Source: Lysobacterales bacterium (GTDB lineage Bacteria > Pseudomonadota > Gammaproteobacteria > Xanthomonadales > UBA2363). From it: a stretch of DNA of 64,000 bases. Shown in pieces: positions 8,864 through 18,528 of the stretch (position 1 is the stretch's first letter; the number at the start of each line of letters is the position of its first letter). The position numbers and the translations under genes are program-made. A model generated the notes under the pieces. That model searched no databases. It had not been told where the DNA came from and saw nothing but the letters and a program-made list of their open reading frames with translations. The stretch covers positions 62,001 through 126,000 of the forward strand of contig JAHCAT010000012.1 in NCBI GenBank assembly GCA_019634735.1, read 5' to 3'.

Positions 8864-10693
8864 TCAGTGCGCCACCTGAACCGGCCACTGACCCATCGAC
8901 CAGCGCAGGCCGTCGGCCCTGACCGCCACCAGTTCGATCCGGCGCCGCCCTGGTGCCAGCGCCGCGGCCGGGACCCGCACCTCGACCCCGACCCGGTCTC
9001 CGGCGGGGTCGCCAACCGCGCCCCAGCGTTCGCGTGGCCAGGCCACCTCGACCGTGCGCGGCAGCCGGGCCACCGCCCGCCCGTCGACCAGCACCTCGAC
9101 CGCCTCGATGCCGAGGCCCGCCTGGATCACCCAGCCGAAACCGGCCAGGTCGCTGCCCGCAGGCAGTCGGCGGGGCAACTCGAACCAGCCCAGCGGCGGC
9201 AGCGCGCCGGCCTGCCGGCACCCGGCATCGGCGTCGTGCGACTCGAAATGCCAGCGCACGAAGCGCTTCCGGCCACCGTCCAGCGACAGCTGGCCGTCCA
9301 GGCGCAGCCCGGAAAACCGCTGGCAGAGGTCGCGGTACCAGGCGTGGCGGTCGCTGAACCGGCGCGCGGTCTCTTCGGCCAGCAGCCAGCCGCCCTCGCC
9401 GCTGGCCGCCAGGGCGGCCTCGTCGACCCCCCAGATCTCCAGTTGCGCGGCCCGGCCGTGCCAGGCATTGGCGGGATCGTCGAGCACGTACAGCGGGCCG
9501 CGGCGATCCTCCGGCAGATAGAAGGCCAGCGCCGCCGCAAGCATGAAATTGTCCGCCGCCAGCAAGCCGCCCTGGCCGGCGATCGGCGCCACCCAGCCCG
9601 CGGCCTCGCGCCAGCCGCTGAAATTGGCGGGATAGCCCTTGCCGGCCAGCAAGCGCGCGGACTGGCCAGGCACCGCCGCGCCGGCCAGCCAGGCCAGCAC
9701 CAGCGCAGCCAGCAGGCCCGAGGTGGCCACCGCGGCGCGACGCAGCCAGGGCGACCAGGCGGGCCAGTCGCGCGCCAGCACCGGCACCAGCCACAGCCAG
9801 GCCGGCAGCGGCCAGTGCCAACGGAAGCGCTGGGCATCGGCGAAGCTTCCCAGGCCGAACACCACGGCCAGCAGCACCAGGGCCAGCAGGGCCGGCACCT
9901 GCGCCGACGCCAGCGGCCGCCTGGCGGCTCGCAACGCGGCGACCAGCAGCATCGCCACCAGCACCGGCCCGACCACCAGCGCCTGTTCCAGCGGCTGCAG
10001 CCAGGCACTGTCCTGCCATTGCCAGGGATGCCGGTCGAGCACCTGGAAACGCAGCCCCGCCAGGCCATGCGCCAGGTTGAAGACCAGCAGGGGCAGCAGG
10101 CCGAGCGCCGCCAGCGCCGCGGCCGCCCAGGGACCCGGCCCCCTCAGGCTGGCCCGTCCCGCCGGAAGCAGGAGCGTGGTCACGGCCAGGGCAACCAGCA
10201 CCAGCCCGAACCGGTAGTGGCACAGCAGACCCACGGCCAGCCAGCCCCCCAGGGCCAGCCAGGCACGCAGCCCCGCGCCGGCCAGGGCGCGCTGGAAGGT
10301 CGCCGCGACCGCCACCGAGATCACCGCCAACGGCACGTCCGGCAGGGCCAGCACACCCAGGGCGGCGGCGACCGGCAACAGCAGCGCCAGCCCCCCGGCG
10401 CGCCAGCCGGTCGCCTCGCCGAACTGGCGGGCAGCCAGCGCCTGCACCTGCCAGGGCAGCGCCAGGCCAAGCAGCAGGAACGGCAGCCGCACGCCCAGCT
10501 CGTCCGGCAGCAGGAGCCGACCCACCGCCATCAGCCAGGCGGTCAGCGGCGGCAGGTCGCTGTACGACCAGGCCGGATGCCGCGACTCCCAGGCGTAGAA
10601 GGCCTCGTCGCCGAACAGCGGCAGCGCCACCGCCAGCACCAGTTTGGCCAGCGCCAGCAGCGACCAGGCGATCAGGAAAGCGCGACGGTCCAT
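8864..10693 (-). CDS. ArnT/PMT-like membrane glycosyltransferase (GT39 family)
   Basis: 609-residue integral membrane protein. The first periplasmic loop carries the acidic pair of GT39 enzymes in [17 protein letters not shown], followed by [12 protein letters not shown]. About eleven further hydrophobic segments fill residues 1-370, and a soluble beta-rich region of roughly 230 residues follows. Family members move a sugar from a polyprenyl-phosphate carrier to lipid A or other cell-surface acceptors. The substrate cannot be told from sequence. Start ATG at 10693 gives [15 protein letters not shown], beginning with the first membrane helix. It is divergent from the leucine dehydrogenase gene, with 159 bp between starts. 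Confidence 0.85.
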   Translation of the reverse strand: MDRRAFLIAWSLLALAKLVLAVALPLFGDEAFYAWESRHPAWSYSDLPPLTAWLMAVGRLLLPDELGVRLPFLLLGLALPWQVQALAARQFGEATGWRAGGLALLLPVAAALGVLALPDVPLAVISVAVAATFQRALAGAGLRAWLALGGWLAVGLLCHYRFGLVLVALAVTTLLLPAGRASLRGPGPWAAAALAALGLLPLLVFNLAHGLAGLRFQVLDRHPWQWQDSAWLQPLEQALVVGPVLVAMLLVAALRAARRPLASAQVPALLALVLLAVVFGLGSFADAQRFRWHWPLPAWLWLVPVLARDWPAWSPWLRRAAVATSGLLAALVLAWLAGAAVPGQSARLLAGKGYPANFSGWREAAGWVAPIAGQGGLLAADNFMLAAALAFYLPEDRRGPLYVLDDPANAWHGRAAQLEIWGVDEAALAASGEGGWLLAEETARRFSDRHAWYRDLCQRFSGLRLDGQLSLDGGRKRFVRWHFESHDADAGCRQAGALPPLGWFELPRRLPAGSDLAGFGWVIQAGLGIEAVEVLVDGRAVARLPRTVEVAWPRERWGAVGDPAGDRVGVEVRVPAAALAPGRRRIELVAVRADGLRWSMGQWPVQVAH

Positions 10694-10734
10694 GGTCCTC
10701 CGGACGAGGGCGTACGGAGTGGCCCGGACGCCGC

Positions 10735-10743
10735 TGGTACAAT
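10735..10743 (+). promoter_or_regulatory. Extended -10 promoter element upstream of leucine dehydrogenase
   Basis: TGGTACAAT matches the extended -10 consensus (TG, one base, TACAAT) in otherwise GC-rich DNA. It lies about 110 bp upstream of the leucine dehydrogenase ATG. No good -35 hexamer is seen, which is typical of extended -10 promoters. Inferred from sequence only. Confidence 0.5.
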
Positions 10744-10852
10744 GCCGGCCCCCCGGACGCCGCGCCGCCAGGCATGGCCGCGCGGCGCGACCCGGGCCAG
10801 TGCCCGACCGGCGTGCCGGCGGGCATCATCCCATGCCGATACCGGAGTGATC

Positions 10853-11956
10853 ATGCTCTTCGAAAAAATCGCCACCTCGGGCCACGAGGAAGTCGTGTTC
10901 TGCCACAACAAGGACGCCGGCCTGAAGGCGATCATCGCCATCCACAACACCGTGCTCGGCCCGGCCCTGGGCGGTCTGCGCATGTGGCCCTACAAGACCG
11001 AGCAGGACGCCCTCGACGACGTGCTGCGCCTGTCCAAGGGCATGACCTACAAGGCGGCGGTGGCCGGCCTCAATCTGGGCGGCGGCAAGAGCGTCATCAT
11101 CGGCGACCCGAACACCGACAAGAGCGAGGCGCTGTTCCGCGCGCTCGGCCGGTTCGTGAACTCCCTGGGCGGCCGCTACATCACCGCCGAGGACGTCGGC
11201 ATCGACGTCAACGACATGGAATACGTGCTCAAGGAGACCGAGTACGTCACCGGCGTGCACCAGGTGCACGGCGGCTCGGGCGATCCCAGCCCGTTCACCG
11301 CCTACGGCACCCTGCAGGGCCTGATGGCCTCGCTCAACCACGTCTATGGCAACGAGGAAGTCGGCAAGTACAGCTATGCCGTCCAGGGCGTCGGTCACGT
11401 CGGCATGGAGTTCGTCAAGCTGCTGCGCGAGCAGGGCGCCAAGGTGTTCGTCACCGACATCAACCAGGCCGCCGTGCAGCGCGCCGTCGACGAGCTGGGC
11501 TGCGAGGCGGTCGCCGCCGACGACATCTACGACGTTCACTGCGACGTCTATTCGCCGACCGCGCTGGGCGGCACCATCAACCTCGACACCATCCCGCGCC
11601 TGAAGTGCAAGATCGTCTGCGGCGCCGCCAACAACCAGCTCGCCACCGACGAGTGCGGCGCCGAGCTGGAGCGCCGCGGCATCCTGTACGCGCCCGACTA
11701 CGCGGTCAACGCCGGCGGCCTGATGAACGTTTCCATCGAGTTCGACGGCTACAACCGCGAGCGCGCGATGCGCATGATGCGCACCATCTACTACAACCTG
11801 GGCCGGATCTTCGAGATCGCCAAGGCCGACGGCATCCCGACCTTCCGGGCCGCCGACCGCATGGCCGAGCAGCGCATCGACCAGATCGGCAGGATCAAGC
11901 TGCCGCACATGGGCAACACCGCGCCGCGCTTCCAGGGCCGCATGCGCGGCAACTGA
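10853..11956 (+). CDS. Leucine dehydrogenase (Glu/Leu/Phe/Val dehydrogenase family)
   Basis: NAD-dependent oxidative deaminase converting leucine and other branched amino acids to 2-oxo acids. It has 367 residues, typical of octameric leucine dehydrogenases. The substrate lobe has [11 protein letters not shown] with a binding lysine, and catalytic K79 in NLGGGKSVI. The Rossmann motif is [10 protein letters not shown], followed by FVTDINQAA with the acidic residue that favours NAD. Start ATG at 10853 gives [16 protein letters not shown]. It is followed 101 bp later by isovaleryl-CoA dehydrogenase, suggesting entry into leucine breakdown and supply of branched 2-oxo acids for iso-fatty-acid primers. 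Confidence 0.94.
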   Translation: MLFEKIATSGHEEVVFCHNKDAGLKAIIAIHNTVLGPALGGLRMWPYKTEQDALDDVLRLSKGMTYKAAVAGLNLGGGKSVIIGDPNTDKSEALFRALGRFVNSLGGRYITAEDVGIDVNDMEYVLKETEYVTGVHQVHGGSGDPSPFTAYGTLQGLMASLNHVYGNEEVGKYSYAVQGVGHVGMEFVKLLREQGAKVFVTDINQAAVQRAVDELGCEAVAADDIYDVHCDVYSPTALGGTINLDTIPRLKCKIVCGAANNQLATDECGAELERRGILYAPDYAVNAGGLMNVSIEFDGYNRERAMRMMRTIYYNLGRIFEIAKADGIPTFRAADRMAEQRIDQIGRIKLPHMGNTAPRFQGRMRGN

Positions 11957-12057
11957 GCGCGCTCCCCGCGTGCGGCGACATCGCCTGCACGCGGGCACCG
12001 CCAGACTCGCGCCCCGGCGTCGCGCCGGGGCGCCCACGACCGCAGCCAGGAGAGGAC

Positions 12058-13215
12058 ATGCGCACGCCATCGCTGGGAGAGGACCTGGACCTGCTGCGCG
12101 AAAGCGTGCGCGGTTTCGCGCAGGCGCAGATCGCGCCGCGCGCCGAGGCGATCGACCATGACAACGCCTTCCCGCAGGACCTGTGGCCGCAGCTCGGCGA
12201 AATGGGCCTGCTGGGCATCACCGTGCCCGAGGAGTTCGGCGGCTCCGGCATGGGCTACCTGGCACACCTGGTCGCCATGGAGGAGATCTCCCGCGCCTCC
12301 GGCAGCGTCGGCCTGAGCTACGGCGCGCACTCCAACCTCTGCGTCTCCAACCTGTACGCCAACGGCTCCGACGCGCAGCGCCGGCGCTGGCTGCCGAAGC
12401 TGTGCACCGGCGAGCACAAGGGCGCGCTGGCGATGAGCGAGCCGGGCGCCGGCTCCGACGTGGTCGGCTCGATGAGCTGCCGCGCCGTGCGCAAGGGCGA
12501 CGTCTGGGTCGCCAACGGCAACAAGATGTGGATCACCAACGGTCCCGAGGCCGACGTCCTGGTGGTGTACATGCGCACCGCCGGCAAGGACGCCGGCAGC
12601 CGCTGCATGACCGCCTTCATCGTCGAGCGCGGCATGAAGGGGTTCTCGACCGCGCAGAAGCTGGACAAGCTCGGCATGCGCGGCTCCAACACCTGCGAGC
12701 TGGTCTTCGAGGACTGCGAGATCCCCCACGAGAACGTGCTGGGCGAGGTCGACCAGGGCGTCAAGGTCCTGATGCGCGGCCTCAACACCGAACGCCTGGT
12801 GCTGACCGGCGGTCCGCTCGGGCTGATGCAGGCGGCCATGGACGTCGCCCTGCCCTACGTCCGCGAGCGCCGGCAGTTCGACGCGCCGATCGGCAGCTTC
12901 GGCATCATGCAGGCGAAGATCGCCGACATGTACACGGCCCTGGCCAGCTCGCGGGCCTTCGCCTACCAGGTCGCGCGCGACTACGACGAGGGCCGCGATT
13001 CGCGCATCGACGCCGCATCGGTGCTGCTGCACGCCACCGAGTCCTCGGTGCAGGTCGCCCTGGAGGCGATCCAGTGCCTGGGCGGCAACGGCTACATCAA
13101 CGAGTATCCGACCGGCCGCATCCTGCGCGACGCCAAGCTGTACGCGATCGGCGCCGGCACCAACGAGATCCGGCGCATGCTGATCGGTCGCGAACTCTTC
13201 AACGGCAAGCACTGA
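12058..13215 (+). CDS. liuA: Isovaleryl-CoA dehydrogenase
   Basis: FAD enzyme oxidising isovaleryl-CoA to 3-methylcrotonyl-CoA in leucine catabolism, passing electrons to ETF. It has 385 residues. Motifs: [20 protein letters not shown], and [20 protein letters not shown] near the C-terminus. The catalytic base lies in [11 protein letters not shown], the position used by isovaleryl-CoA dehydrogenase rather than the C-terminal site of short-chain acyl-CoA dehydrogenases. That makes the call specific. The start ATG at 12058 follows a strong AGGAGAGG. Its stop is 2 bp before the GTG of the desaturase gene, so the two are probably translationally coupled. Confidence 0.93.
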   Translation: MRTPSLGEDLDLLRESVRGFAQAQIAPRAEAIDHDNAFPQDLWPQLGEMGLLGITVPEEFGGSGMGYLAHLVAMEEISRASGSVGLSYGAHSNLCVSNLYANGSDAQRRRWLPKLCTGEHKGALAMSEPGAGSDVVGSMSCRAVRKGDVWVANGNKMWITNGPEADVLVVYMRTAGKDAGSRCMTAFIVERGMKGFSTAQKLDKLGMRGSNTCELVFEDCEIPHENVLGEVDQGVKVLMRGLNTERLVLTGGPLGLMQAAMDVALPYVRERRQFDAPIGSFGIMQAKIADMYTALASSRAFAYQVARDYDEGRDSRIDAASVLLHATESSVQVALEAIQCLGGNGYINEYPTGRILRDAKLYAIGAGTNEIRRMLIGRELFNGKH

Positions 13216-13217
13216 GG

Positions 13218-14312
13218 GTGGTGTCTCCGGTAGGGGCGCAGCGCGCCGTCGTCGCAACCCAGGGACAGTCGCCCGATCCGGACCCGACGAATCCAACCGG
13301 GCCGGCGGCACCGGCGACCCCGCCGCCGGCGATCGCCGTGCGGCTCAACCTGCTGCTGGCCGGGGCGCTGCTCGCCGGCCACCTGGCCGCCCTGCTGGTG
13401 GTGCCTGCCACGCTCGGCCCGGGCGGCGGGTGGTGGCTCCTGCTGGCGGCACTTGCGCTGACCAGCCCGGCCCTGTGGGCGCTGGTCCACGAGGCCATCC
13501 ATGGACTGCTGCTGCCCGGTCGGGCCGGCAACGAGGCGCTCGGCCGCGCCTTGGCGATCTGCTTCGGGGCACCGCTGGACCCCCTGCGCTTCGCGCACCT
13601 GCGCCATCACCGCTACAACCGCAGCAGCATCGCCCGGGACGAGGTGTTCGATCCGCGCGACACCTCGCGCGTGCGGGCCTGCGCGATCCACCACCTGCGC
13701 CTGCTGGGCGGCCTGTACGTCGCCGAACTGGCGCTCAACCTGCTGGTCTGGTTGCCGCGCCGGGTTCTTGCCCGGCTGCCTTTCCTGGCCGCGCCGGGCG
13801 AATGGCCGGGCGCCGACGAGGGCGCCCGGCGCCTGGCGGAATCGACCCTGCTGGCGTCCGCGCCCCTGACCCGGATGCGCATCGATGCCCTGTTCGTGCT
13901 GGCCCTGTATGCACTGGCGTTCTGGCTGGCCGGCAGCCACTGGCCGACCCTGCTGGCGATGCTGGCCGTCCGCGGTCTGCTGGTCTCGGCCCTGGACAAC
14001 GCCTATCACCATGGCACGCCCCTGGCGCCAGGGCCGGGCAACCATCTGTTCGCCCTGAACCTGCGGGCGCCGCCCTGGCTGTCCCGCGCGCTGCTGAACA
14101 TGAACCTGCACCGTGCCCACCACCGGAGGGTCCGGCTGCCCTGGACAGCCCTGCCGGCCCACGCCGACCGCCATCCCGACGACCCGCCGTTCTGGTCGGG
14201 CCTGCTCCGGCAGTGGCGGGGACCGATCGAGGTCGGCGCCCTGCCAGGCGCCACCCGGCGCCCGGGTGGCCGCCCTGCGGTCGCGCCCTCAGTTCGCGAC
14301 CGCAACCGCTGA
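13218..14312 (+). CDS. Membrane fatty-acid desaturase family protein
   Basis: About 364 residues with the three histidine clusters of membrane di-iron desaturases: HEAIH near residue 90, HLRHH near 126-130, and HRAHH near the C-terminus, preceded by YHHGTP. Hydrophobic segments lie around residues 42-86 and 210-255. Two consecutive GTG codons (13218, 13221) directly follow the isovaleryl-CoA dehydrogenase stop. The N-terminal 35 residues are Pro/Ala-rich, so a later GTG near 13338 is possible. The 3' end overlaps the convergent membrane-protein gene by 24 bp. The next plus-strand genes are a DesK/DesR-like pair, hinting at membrane-fluidity control. Substrate and regiospecificity are unknown. 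Confidence 0.8.
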   Translation: MVSPVGAQRAVVATQGQSPDPDPTNPTGPAAPATPPPAIAVRLNLLLAGALLAGHLAALLVVPATLGPGGGWWLLLAALALTSPALWALVHEAIHGLLLPGRAGNEALGRALAICFGAPLDPLRFAHLRHHRYNRSSIARDEVFDPRDTSRVRACAIHHLRLLGGLYVAELALNLLVWLPRRVLARLPFLAAPGEWPGADEGARRLAESTLLASAPLTRMRIDALFVLALYALAFWLAGSHWPTLLAMLAVRGLLVSALDNAYHHGTPLAPGPGNHLFALNLRAPPWLSRALLNMNLHRAHHRRVRLPWTALPAHADRHPDDPPFWSGLLRQWRGPIEVGALPGATRRPGGRPAVAPSVRDRNR

Positions 14313-15002
14313 ACCTGCGGGTATCCGTCCGGCGCGCCGGTAACGACGGTGCAGCAAGGTTGTGGCGATCACCGCCAGCGCCACCGGCACGAACCAGGCC
14401 AGCAGGCCGTACCAGCCCGGGACCGTGAATCCTGCGGCGCGCGCCAGCCGCCCCAGGCCGATCGACAGGAATGCGACATGGGTCGCCGCGCCACAGGCCA
14501 CCATGGCGGCGTAGTGCTCCTGCAGCCACCAGTTGCCGTGGCTGGACGGACGCGCCCGCGCCACCAGCATCTGGGTGCCGGTCGCCAGTCCGACCACCGA
14601 GAAGCCCATCAGCAGGGCCTGCTGCATCTGCCAGCCGATGCCGAACACGATCAGGGCCGCGACCAGGTTGAGCATGGCAACTCCGGCATAGGCGCGGTCC
14701 CGGAACTGCGCCTGGTGGCGGCGACGGCGGATCGCGCGCCAGCCCAGCCACATCGCGGTCGCCGTGATCACCACCAGGTAGGCAAGGAACACGGCAATGC
14801 CGATCCGGCCGCGCTGGACGAACACCCAGACCATCGGGACGGCGGTCAGGCAGATGCCGACCATGGCGGCCAGGTAGGTCTGGCCGACCCGGCGGTGCAG
14901 GGGCGTGCCCTTGCGCAGCAGGGCCGCGGTCCAGAAGGTCGCCAGGGCGACCACGCCGAACAGGCCGTGCAGGCCGACCAGGTGAGGATAGAGCTGGGAC
15001 AT
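14289..15002 (-). CDS. Multi-pass membrane protein, DUF2306-like
   Basis: 237 residues with about seven predicted membrane helices, including HGLFGVVALATFWTAALL, VVITATAMWLGW and a C-terminal WYGLLAWFVPVALAVIATTL. Conserved-looking histidines occur early (PHLVGLHG, PLHRRVGQTYLAAM) and at QEHYAAM. The HRRVGxxYLAAM pattern resembles DUF2306-type proteins, whose function is not known. ATG at 15002 starts the gene at the first helix. It lies between the desaturase (24-bp convergent overlap) and the divergent histidine kinase. A redox or haem-related role is possible but not supported further. Confidence 0.6.
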   Translation of the reverse strand: MSQLYPHLVGLHGLFGVVALATFWTAALLRKGTPLHRRVGQTYLAAMVGICLTAVPMVWVFVQRGRIGIAVFLAYLVVITATAMWLGWRAIRRRRHQAQFRDRAYAGVAMLNLVAALIVFGIGWQMQQALLMGFSVVGLATGTQMLVARARPSSHGNWWLQEHYAAMVACGAATHVAFLSIGLGRLARAAGFTVPGWYGLLAWFVPVALAVIATTLLHRRYRRAGRIPAGSAVAVAN

Positions 15003-15154
15003 GGCGCCTCCCGGGCGGTGTGGTTGGACGACGCCAGTGTCGGCGCCCGCCGGCACTGCCGGTACCTGCCGCTGGTTACCTGCGGGGGGTGAGTAAAGTC
15101 ACCAGGGAGCGCGGACGGGTAGGCGCGGAAACGCGGCGCTGCCATGCTTGCTGC

Positions 15155-16390
15155 ATGCACCCCCAGCCTTCCCGCCACGCCAACAGCGCGCGCGTGGTCG
15201 CCATCGACACTGCCGGCAACGAGTTCTCAACACGCCGCGCGAAGACGCCCTGGGCGCGCCTGGTCTCGCCCCTGGGCCTGGCCGCCTACGCCACCTGGCT
15301 GGCGATCGCCATCACCGTGATCGACGCCGGCGCCCTGGCCGCCGGCGACGCCCGCGAATGGAGCGGAGCGGTCGCCCTGCTGGCGATGATCGTGCTGTTC
15401 GGCCTGCGCGCCCTGCGCGATGGCGACGTCGACTGCCTGGGCTCGGCCTGGATCACCGTGCTGCAAGGCGTTCTGGTGGTGGTGGCCGACCTGCTGCTCC
15501 GCGAGGGCCAGGTGGTCATCCTGCTGATCATCGTCGCCGCCCAGCTCGTGCTGGTGATGCCGGTTCGGCGAGCGCTCGTCTGGCTGGCGCTGTTCAACCT
15601 GGCGATCGCCATGGTCTGGTTCGACCGCGCCGGATCGCTCGCCCAGGTCGCCGCCTGGATGGTGCCGGTGCTGGGCTTCCAGGTGTTCGCAGGGCTCACC
15701 GGGTACTACGCGGGGATCAGCGAACGTAGCCGCGAGCACCTGGCCCAGGTCAACGCCGAGCTGCTTGCCACCCGTCATCTGCTGGAGGAGTCCGCGCGCG
15801 GCGGCGAACGCTTGAAGATCTCGCGCGAACTCCACGATGTCGCCGGCCACAAGCTGACCGCACTCAAGCTCACCCTCGCGCGGCTGCAACGCGACCCGGC
15901 CCTGGCCGGCGCGCTGCCGGCCAGTGTCGAGGCCGTTGCGACCTGCAAGCGGCTTGCCGACGAATTGCTGGAAGACATCCGCAGCGTGGTCAGCGAACTG
16001 CGCGCGCATGACGGCCTCGACCTGCATGCGGCGCTGGAGGCCCTGGCACGGCCGGTGGCCGGAACCCGGATAAGCGTGGCGGTCGAGCCCGGCCTGCGCG
16101 TGGACGGGCTGGACCAGGCACAGGCCCTGCTGCGCTGCGCCCAGGAGGCGATCACCAACGCGCTGCGTCATGGCCGTGCCGGGGAAATCCGCGTGCACTG
16201 CCTGCGCCGCGAAGGGGCGATCGAACTGGAGGTCTGCGACGACGGCAATGCGGTCAGCGACCCGGTCCCCGGCAACGGCCTGCGCGGCATGCGCGAGCGC
16301 CTGGAATCGTTGGGCGGCGCGCTCCAGGTGCAGGCGATGGCCGGTCGCGGTGTACGGGTCCGCGCCCAGGTTCCGGAGAATCCACGATGA
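15155..16390 (+). CDS. DesK-like sensor histidine kinase (HisKA_3 family)
   Basis: 411 residues. After a 35-residue cytoplasmic N-terminus there are six likely membrane helices between residues about 45 and 195. A short coiled linker (SREHLAQVNAELLATRHLL) and the dimerisation/phosphoacceptor helix with H227 in ISRELHDVAGHKLTAL follow. The ATP-binding domain has QEAITNALRHGRAGEI (N box), CDDGNA and GNGLRGMRERLESLGG (G boxes). No periplasmic sensor domain is visible, so the sensor is the membrane bundle itself, as in B. subtilis DesK. ATG at 15155 is chosen; an in-frame upstream extension is less likely. Its stop overlaps the regulator start (ATGA). Confidence 0.9.
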   Translation: MHPQPSRHANSARVVAIDTAGNEFSTRRAKTPWARLVSPLGLAAYATWLAIAITVIDAGALAAGDAREWSGAVALLAMIVLFGLRALRDGDVDCLGSAWITVLQGVLVVVADLLLREGQVVILLIIVAAQLVLVMPVRRALVWLALFNLAIAMVWFDRAGSLAQVAAWMVPVLGFQVFAGLTGYYAGISERSREHLAQVNAELLATRHLLEESARGGERLKISRELHDVAGHKLTALKLTLARLQRDPALAGALPASVEAVATCKRLADELLEDIRSVVSELRAHDGLDLHAALEALARPVAGTRISVAVEPGLRVDGLDQAQALLRCAQEAITNALRHGRAGEIRVHCLRREGAIELEVCDDGNAVSDPVPGNGLRGMRERLESLGGALQVQAMAGRGVRVRAQVPENPR

Positions 16391-17052
16391 ACACGATTGC
16401 CGACAAGGCGGACGCGCCTCCGCGCGCGGTCCGGATCGCCCTGTGCGACGACCAGGCACTGGTGCTGCGAGGCCTTTCGGCGCTGCTGGGCGATCTCGGC
16501 ATCGAGATCGCCCTCGAGGCGCCCGATGCCGAACAGCTGCTCGCGGCCCTGCCGCAGCGCCCCGTCGACGTCATCGTCAGCGACATCCGCATGCCCGGCA
16601 TCGGCGGCATCGGACTGGTCCACGCCCTGCGCGAGCGCGGCGACGCCACGCCGGTGATCCTGCTCACCACCTTCGACGACTCCGAGCTGCTGCTGCAGGC
16701 GGTGGCGGCCGGTGCCCAGGGCTTCCTGCTCAAGGACGCCAGCCCCGAAGACCTGCGCGACGCCATCGCCCGCGTCGCCGCCGGACAGACCCTTTTGCAA
16801 CCGGTCAGCCTGGGTCCGGTGCGCGCCGCCTGGCCGCCCGCCACCGGTGCCCCCGGGACCACCACCCTGACCGAGCGCGAACGCTCGATCCTGCGCCTGG
16901 TCGCGGGCGGATACTCCAACAAGGAGATCGCCCGCTCCCTGCACCTGAGCGAAGGCACCGTTAAGAACTACATGAGCGACATCCTGCTCAAGCTCGACTG
17001 CCGGGACCGTACCCACGCAGTGCTCCGGGCAATCACCTCCCGCCTGCTCTAG
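16387..17052 (+). CDS. NarL/DesR-type response regulator
   Basis: 221 residues. Receiver domain: acidic pair in IALCDDQALVLRG, phosphoacceptor D66 in VDVIVSDIRMPG, threonine in ILLTTFDDSE and lysine in GFLLKDASPEDL. The C-terminal LuxR-type helix-turn-helix is TLTERERSILRLVAGGYSNK through LHLSEGTVKNYMSDILLKL. It overlaps the kinase by 4 bp and is its obvious partner. The HLSEGTVKNYMSDI wording is typical of DesR-class regulators. Targets are unknown; the desaturase gene and the divergent 15003-15154 region, which contains two TACCTGC sites 14 bp apart (15063 and 15077), are candidates. Confidence 0.92.
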   Translation: MNTIADKADAPPRAVRIALCDDQALVLRGLSALLGDLGIEIALEAPDAEQLLAALPQRPVDVIVSDIRMPGIGGIGLVHALRERGDATPVILLTTFDDSELLLQAVAAGAQGFLLKDASPEDLRDAIARVAAGQTLLQPVSLGPVRAAWPPATGAPGTTTLTERERSILRLVAGGYSNKEIARSLHLSEGTVKNYMSDILLKLDCRDRTHAVLRAITSRLL

Positions 17053-17096
17053 CCAACCGGAGCGACCCCAGCCTGCTCCCCGCTCCCTGCCCCCGT

Positions 17097-17125
17097 TTGG
17101 CGCGACGCAACATCGGGCGCATAAT
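17097..17125 (+). promoter_or_regulatory. Sigma-70-type promoter of the thiolase gene
   Basis: A -35-like TTGGCG (17097-17102) and a -10-like CATAAT (17120-17125) are separated by 17 bp, about 55 bp upstream of the thiolase ATG. This is one of the better sigma-70 matches in the window. Inferred from sequence only. Confidence 0.55.
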
Positions 17126-17179
17126 CGGCCGGTCCGGGCGCCGCGGCGCCACCCTCCGCAGACCTGCAAGGAACCCCCC

Positions 17180-18358
17180 ATGTCCGACATCGTCATCGCC
17201 GGCGCCATGCGCACCGCCATCGGCTCGTTCCAGGGCCAGTTCGACGGCGTGCCCGCCACCCAGCTGGGCAGCACCGCGATCGCCGCCGCCCTGGCCCAGG
17301 CCGGCATCGCCGCCGATGCCGTCGAGGAAGTGCTGATGGGCTGCGTGCTGCCCGCCAACCTCGGCCAGGCGCCGGCCCGCCAGGCGGCGCTCGGCGCCGG
17401 CCTGGCGCGCTCGGCCGCCTGCACCACCCTCAACAAGGTCTGCGGCTCGGGCATGAAGGCGATCATGATGGCGCACGACGCGATCCGGGCCGGTTCGGCC
17501 CAGGTCGTGGTCGCCGGCGGCATGGAGTCGATGACCAACGCCCCCTACCTGCTCGGCAAGGCCCGCGGTGGCTATCGCATGGGCAACGGCGAGATCGTCG
17601 ACCACATGATGTGGGACGGCCTCACCAACCCCTACGACAAGCAGGCCATGGGCGTGTTCGGCGAGCAGTGCGTGGAGAAGTTCGGTTTCACCCGCGAGGA
17701 GCAGGACGCCTTCGCCACGGCGTCGGTGGAGCGCGCCATGAAGGCGATCGCCGACGGCCGCTTCGCCGCCGAGATCGCCCCGGTCAAGGTGACCACCCGC
17801 AAGGGCGAGGTCGAAGTCGCCACCGACGAGGAACCGGCCCGCTGCGACCTCGGCAAGGTCGCCAGCCTGCGGCCCGCCTTCAAGCGGGATGGCGGCACCA
17901 TCACCGCCGCGTCCAGCTCCAAGATCTCCGATGGCGCCGCCGCGACCGTGGTGATGTCCGCCGATGCCGCCTCCCGTCTGGGCGCCCGGCCGCTGGCCCG
18001 GATCGTCGCGCACGCGAGTCATGCCCAGGAGCCGGCCTGGTTCACCACCGCACCGGTGACGGCGATCGGCAAGGTGCTGGAGCGCGCCGGCTGGTCGGTC
18101 GGCGATGTCGACCTGTTCGAGGTCAACGAGGCGTTCGCCTGCGTGGCCATGGCGCCGATGCGCGAGCTGGGCATCGACCATGGCCGGCTCAACATCCATG
18201 GCGGCGCCTGCGCGCTCGGCCACCCGATCGGCGCCTCCGGCGCGCGCATCGTCGTCACCCTGCTGCACGCCCTGATCGCCACCGGCGGACGACGGGGCGT
18301 GGCCAGCCTGTGCATCGGTGGCGGCGAAGCCACGGCGCTGGCGATCGAGCTGGCCTGA
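17180..18358 (+). CDS. Acetyl-CoA C-acetyltransferase (thiolase)
   Basis: 392 residues, the standard length of degradative or biosynthetic thiolases. The acyl-accepting nucleophile is C88 in LNKVCGSGMKA. The second half has the VNEAFA motif, GGACALGHPIGASGARI with catalytic His, and the base C378 in SLCIGGGEATA. Such enzymes cleave or form acetoacetyl-CoA, the end product of leucine degradation and the precursor of PHB. ATG at 17180 follows AAGGAA. It lies inside the leucine-catabolic region but has its own promoter, and is preceded by the two-component genes. Confidence 0.93.
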   Translation: MSDIVIAGAMRTAIGSFQGQFDGVPATQLGSTAIAAALAQAGIAADAVEEVLMGCVLPANLGQAPARQAALGAGLARSAACTTLNKVCGSGMKAIMMAHDAIRAGSAQVVVAGGMESMTNAPYLLGKARGGYRMGNGEIVDHMMWDGLTNPYDKQAMGVFGEQCVEKFGFTREEQDAFATASVERAMKAIADGRFAAEIAPVKVTTRKGEVEVATDEEPARCDLGKVASLRPAFKRDGGTITAASSSKISDGAAATVVMSADAASRLGARPLARIVAHASHAQEPAWFTTAPVTAIGKVLERAGWSVGDVDLFEVNEAFACVAMAPMRELGIDHGRLNIHGGACALGHPIGASGARIVVTLLHALIATGGRRGVASLCIGGGEATALAIELA

Positions 18359-18485
18359 CCGCGAGTGCAGCCCGGCGGGCCGCGGGTTGCCACGCCCGGA
18401 CCGGGATGCGGCCGGCCACGCCCGGCACCCGCGCCCGCGTCCCGGAGGGGGGCACCCGCCCCCTCCTGCGGCCATCCCGCGCCGG

Positions 18486-18494
18486 TGCTATAAA
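18486..18494 (+). promoter_or_regulatory. Extended -10 element upstream of the small lipoprotein gene
   Basis: TGCTATAAA is an extended -10 (TG, one base, TATAAA) 35 bp upstream of the lipoprotein ATG. A good AGGAGGA ribosome-binding site lies between. The spacing would give a short leader of about 28 nt. Confidence 0.55.
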
Positions 18495-18528
18495 AGGCGC
18501 CCCGAAACCGCGCAGGAGGAGCGCAGTC

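Noticed and set aside
8858..10852. N-terminal 660-residue extension of leucine dehydrogenase
   Set aside because: The frame is open through the GT39 gene on the other strand, but the extension is Gln/Arg/His-rich and the enzyme family starts at [10 protein letters not shown].
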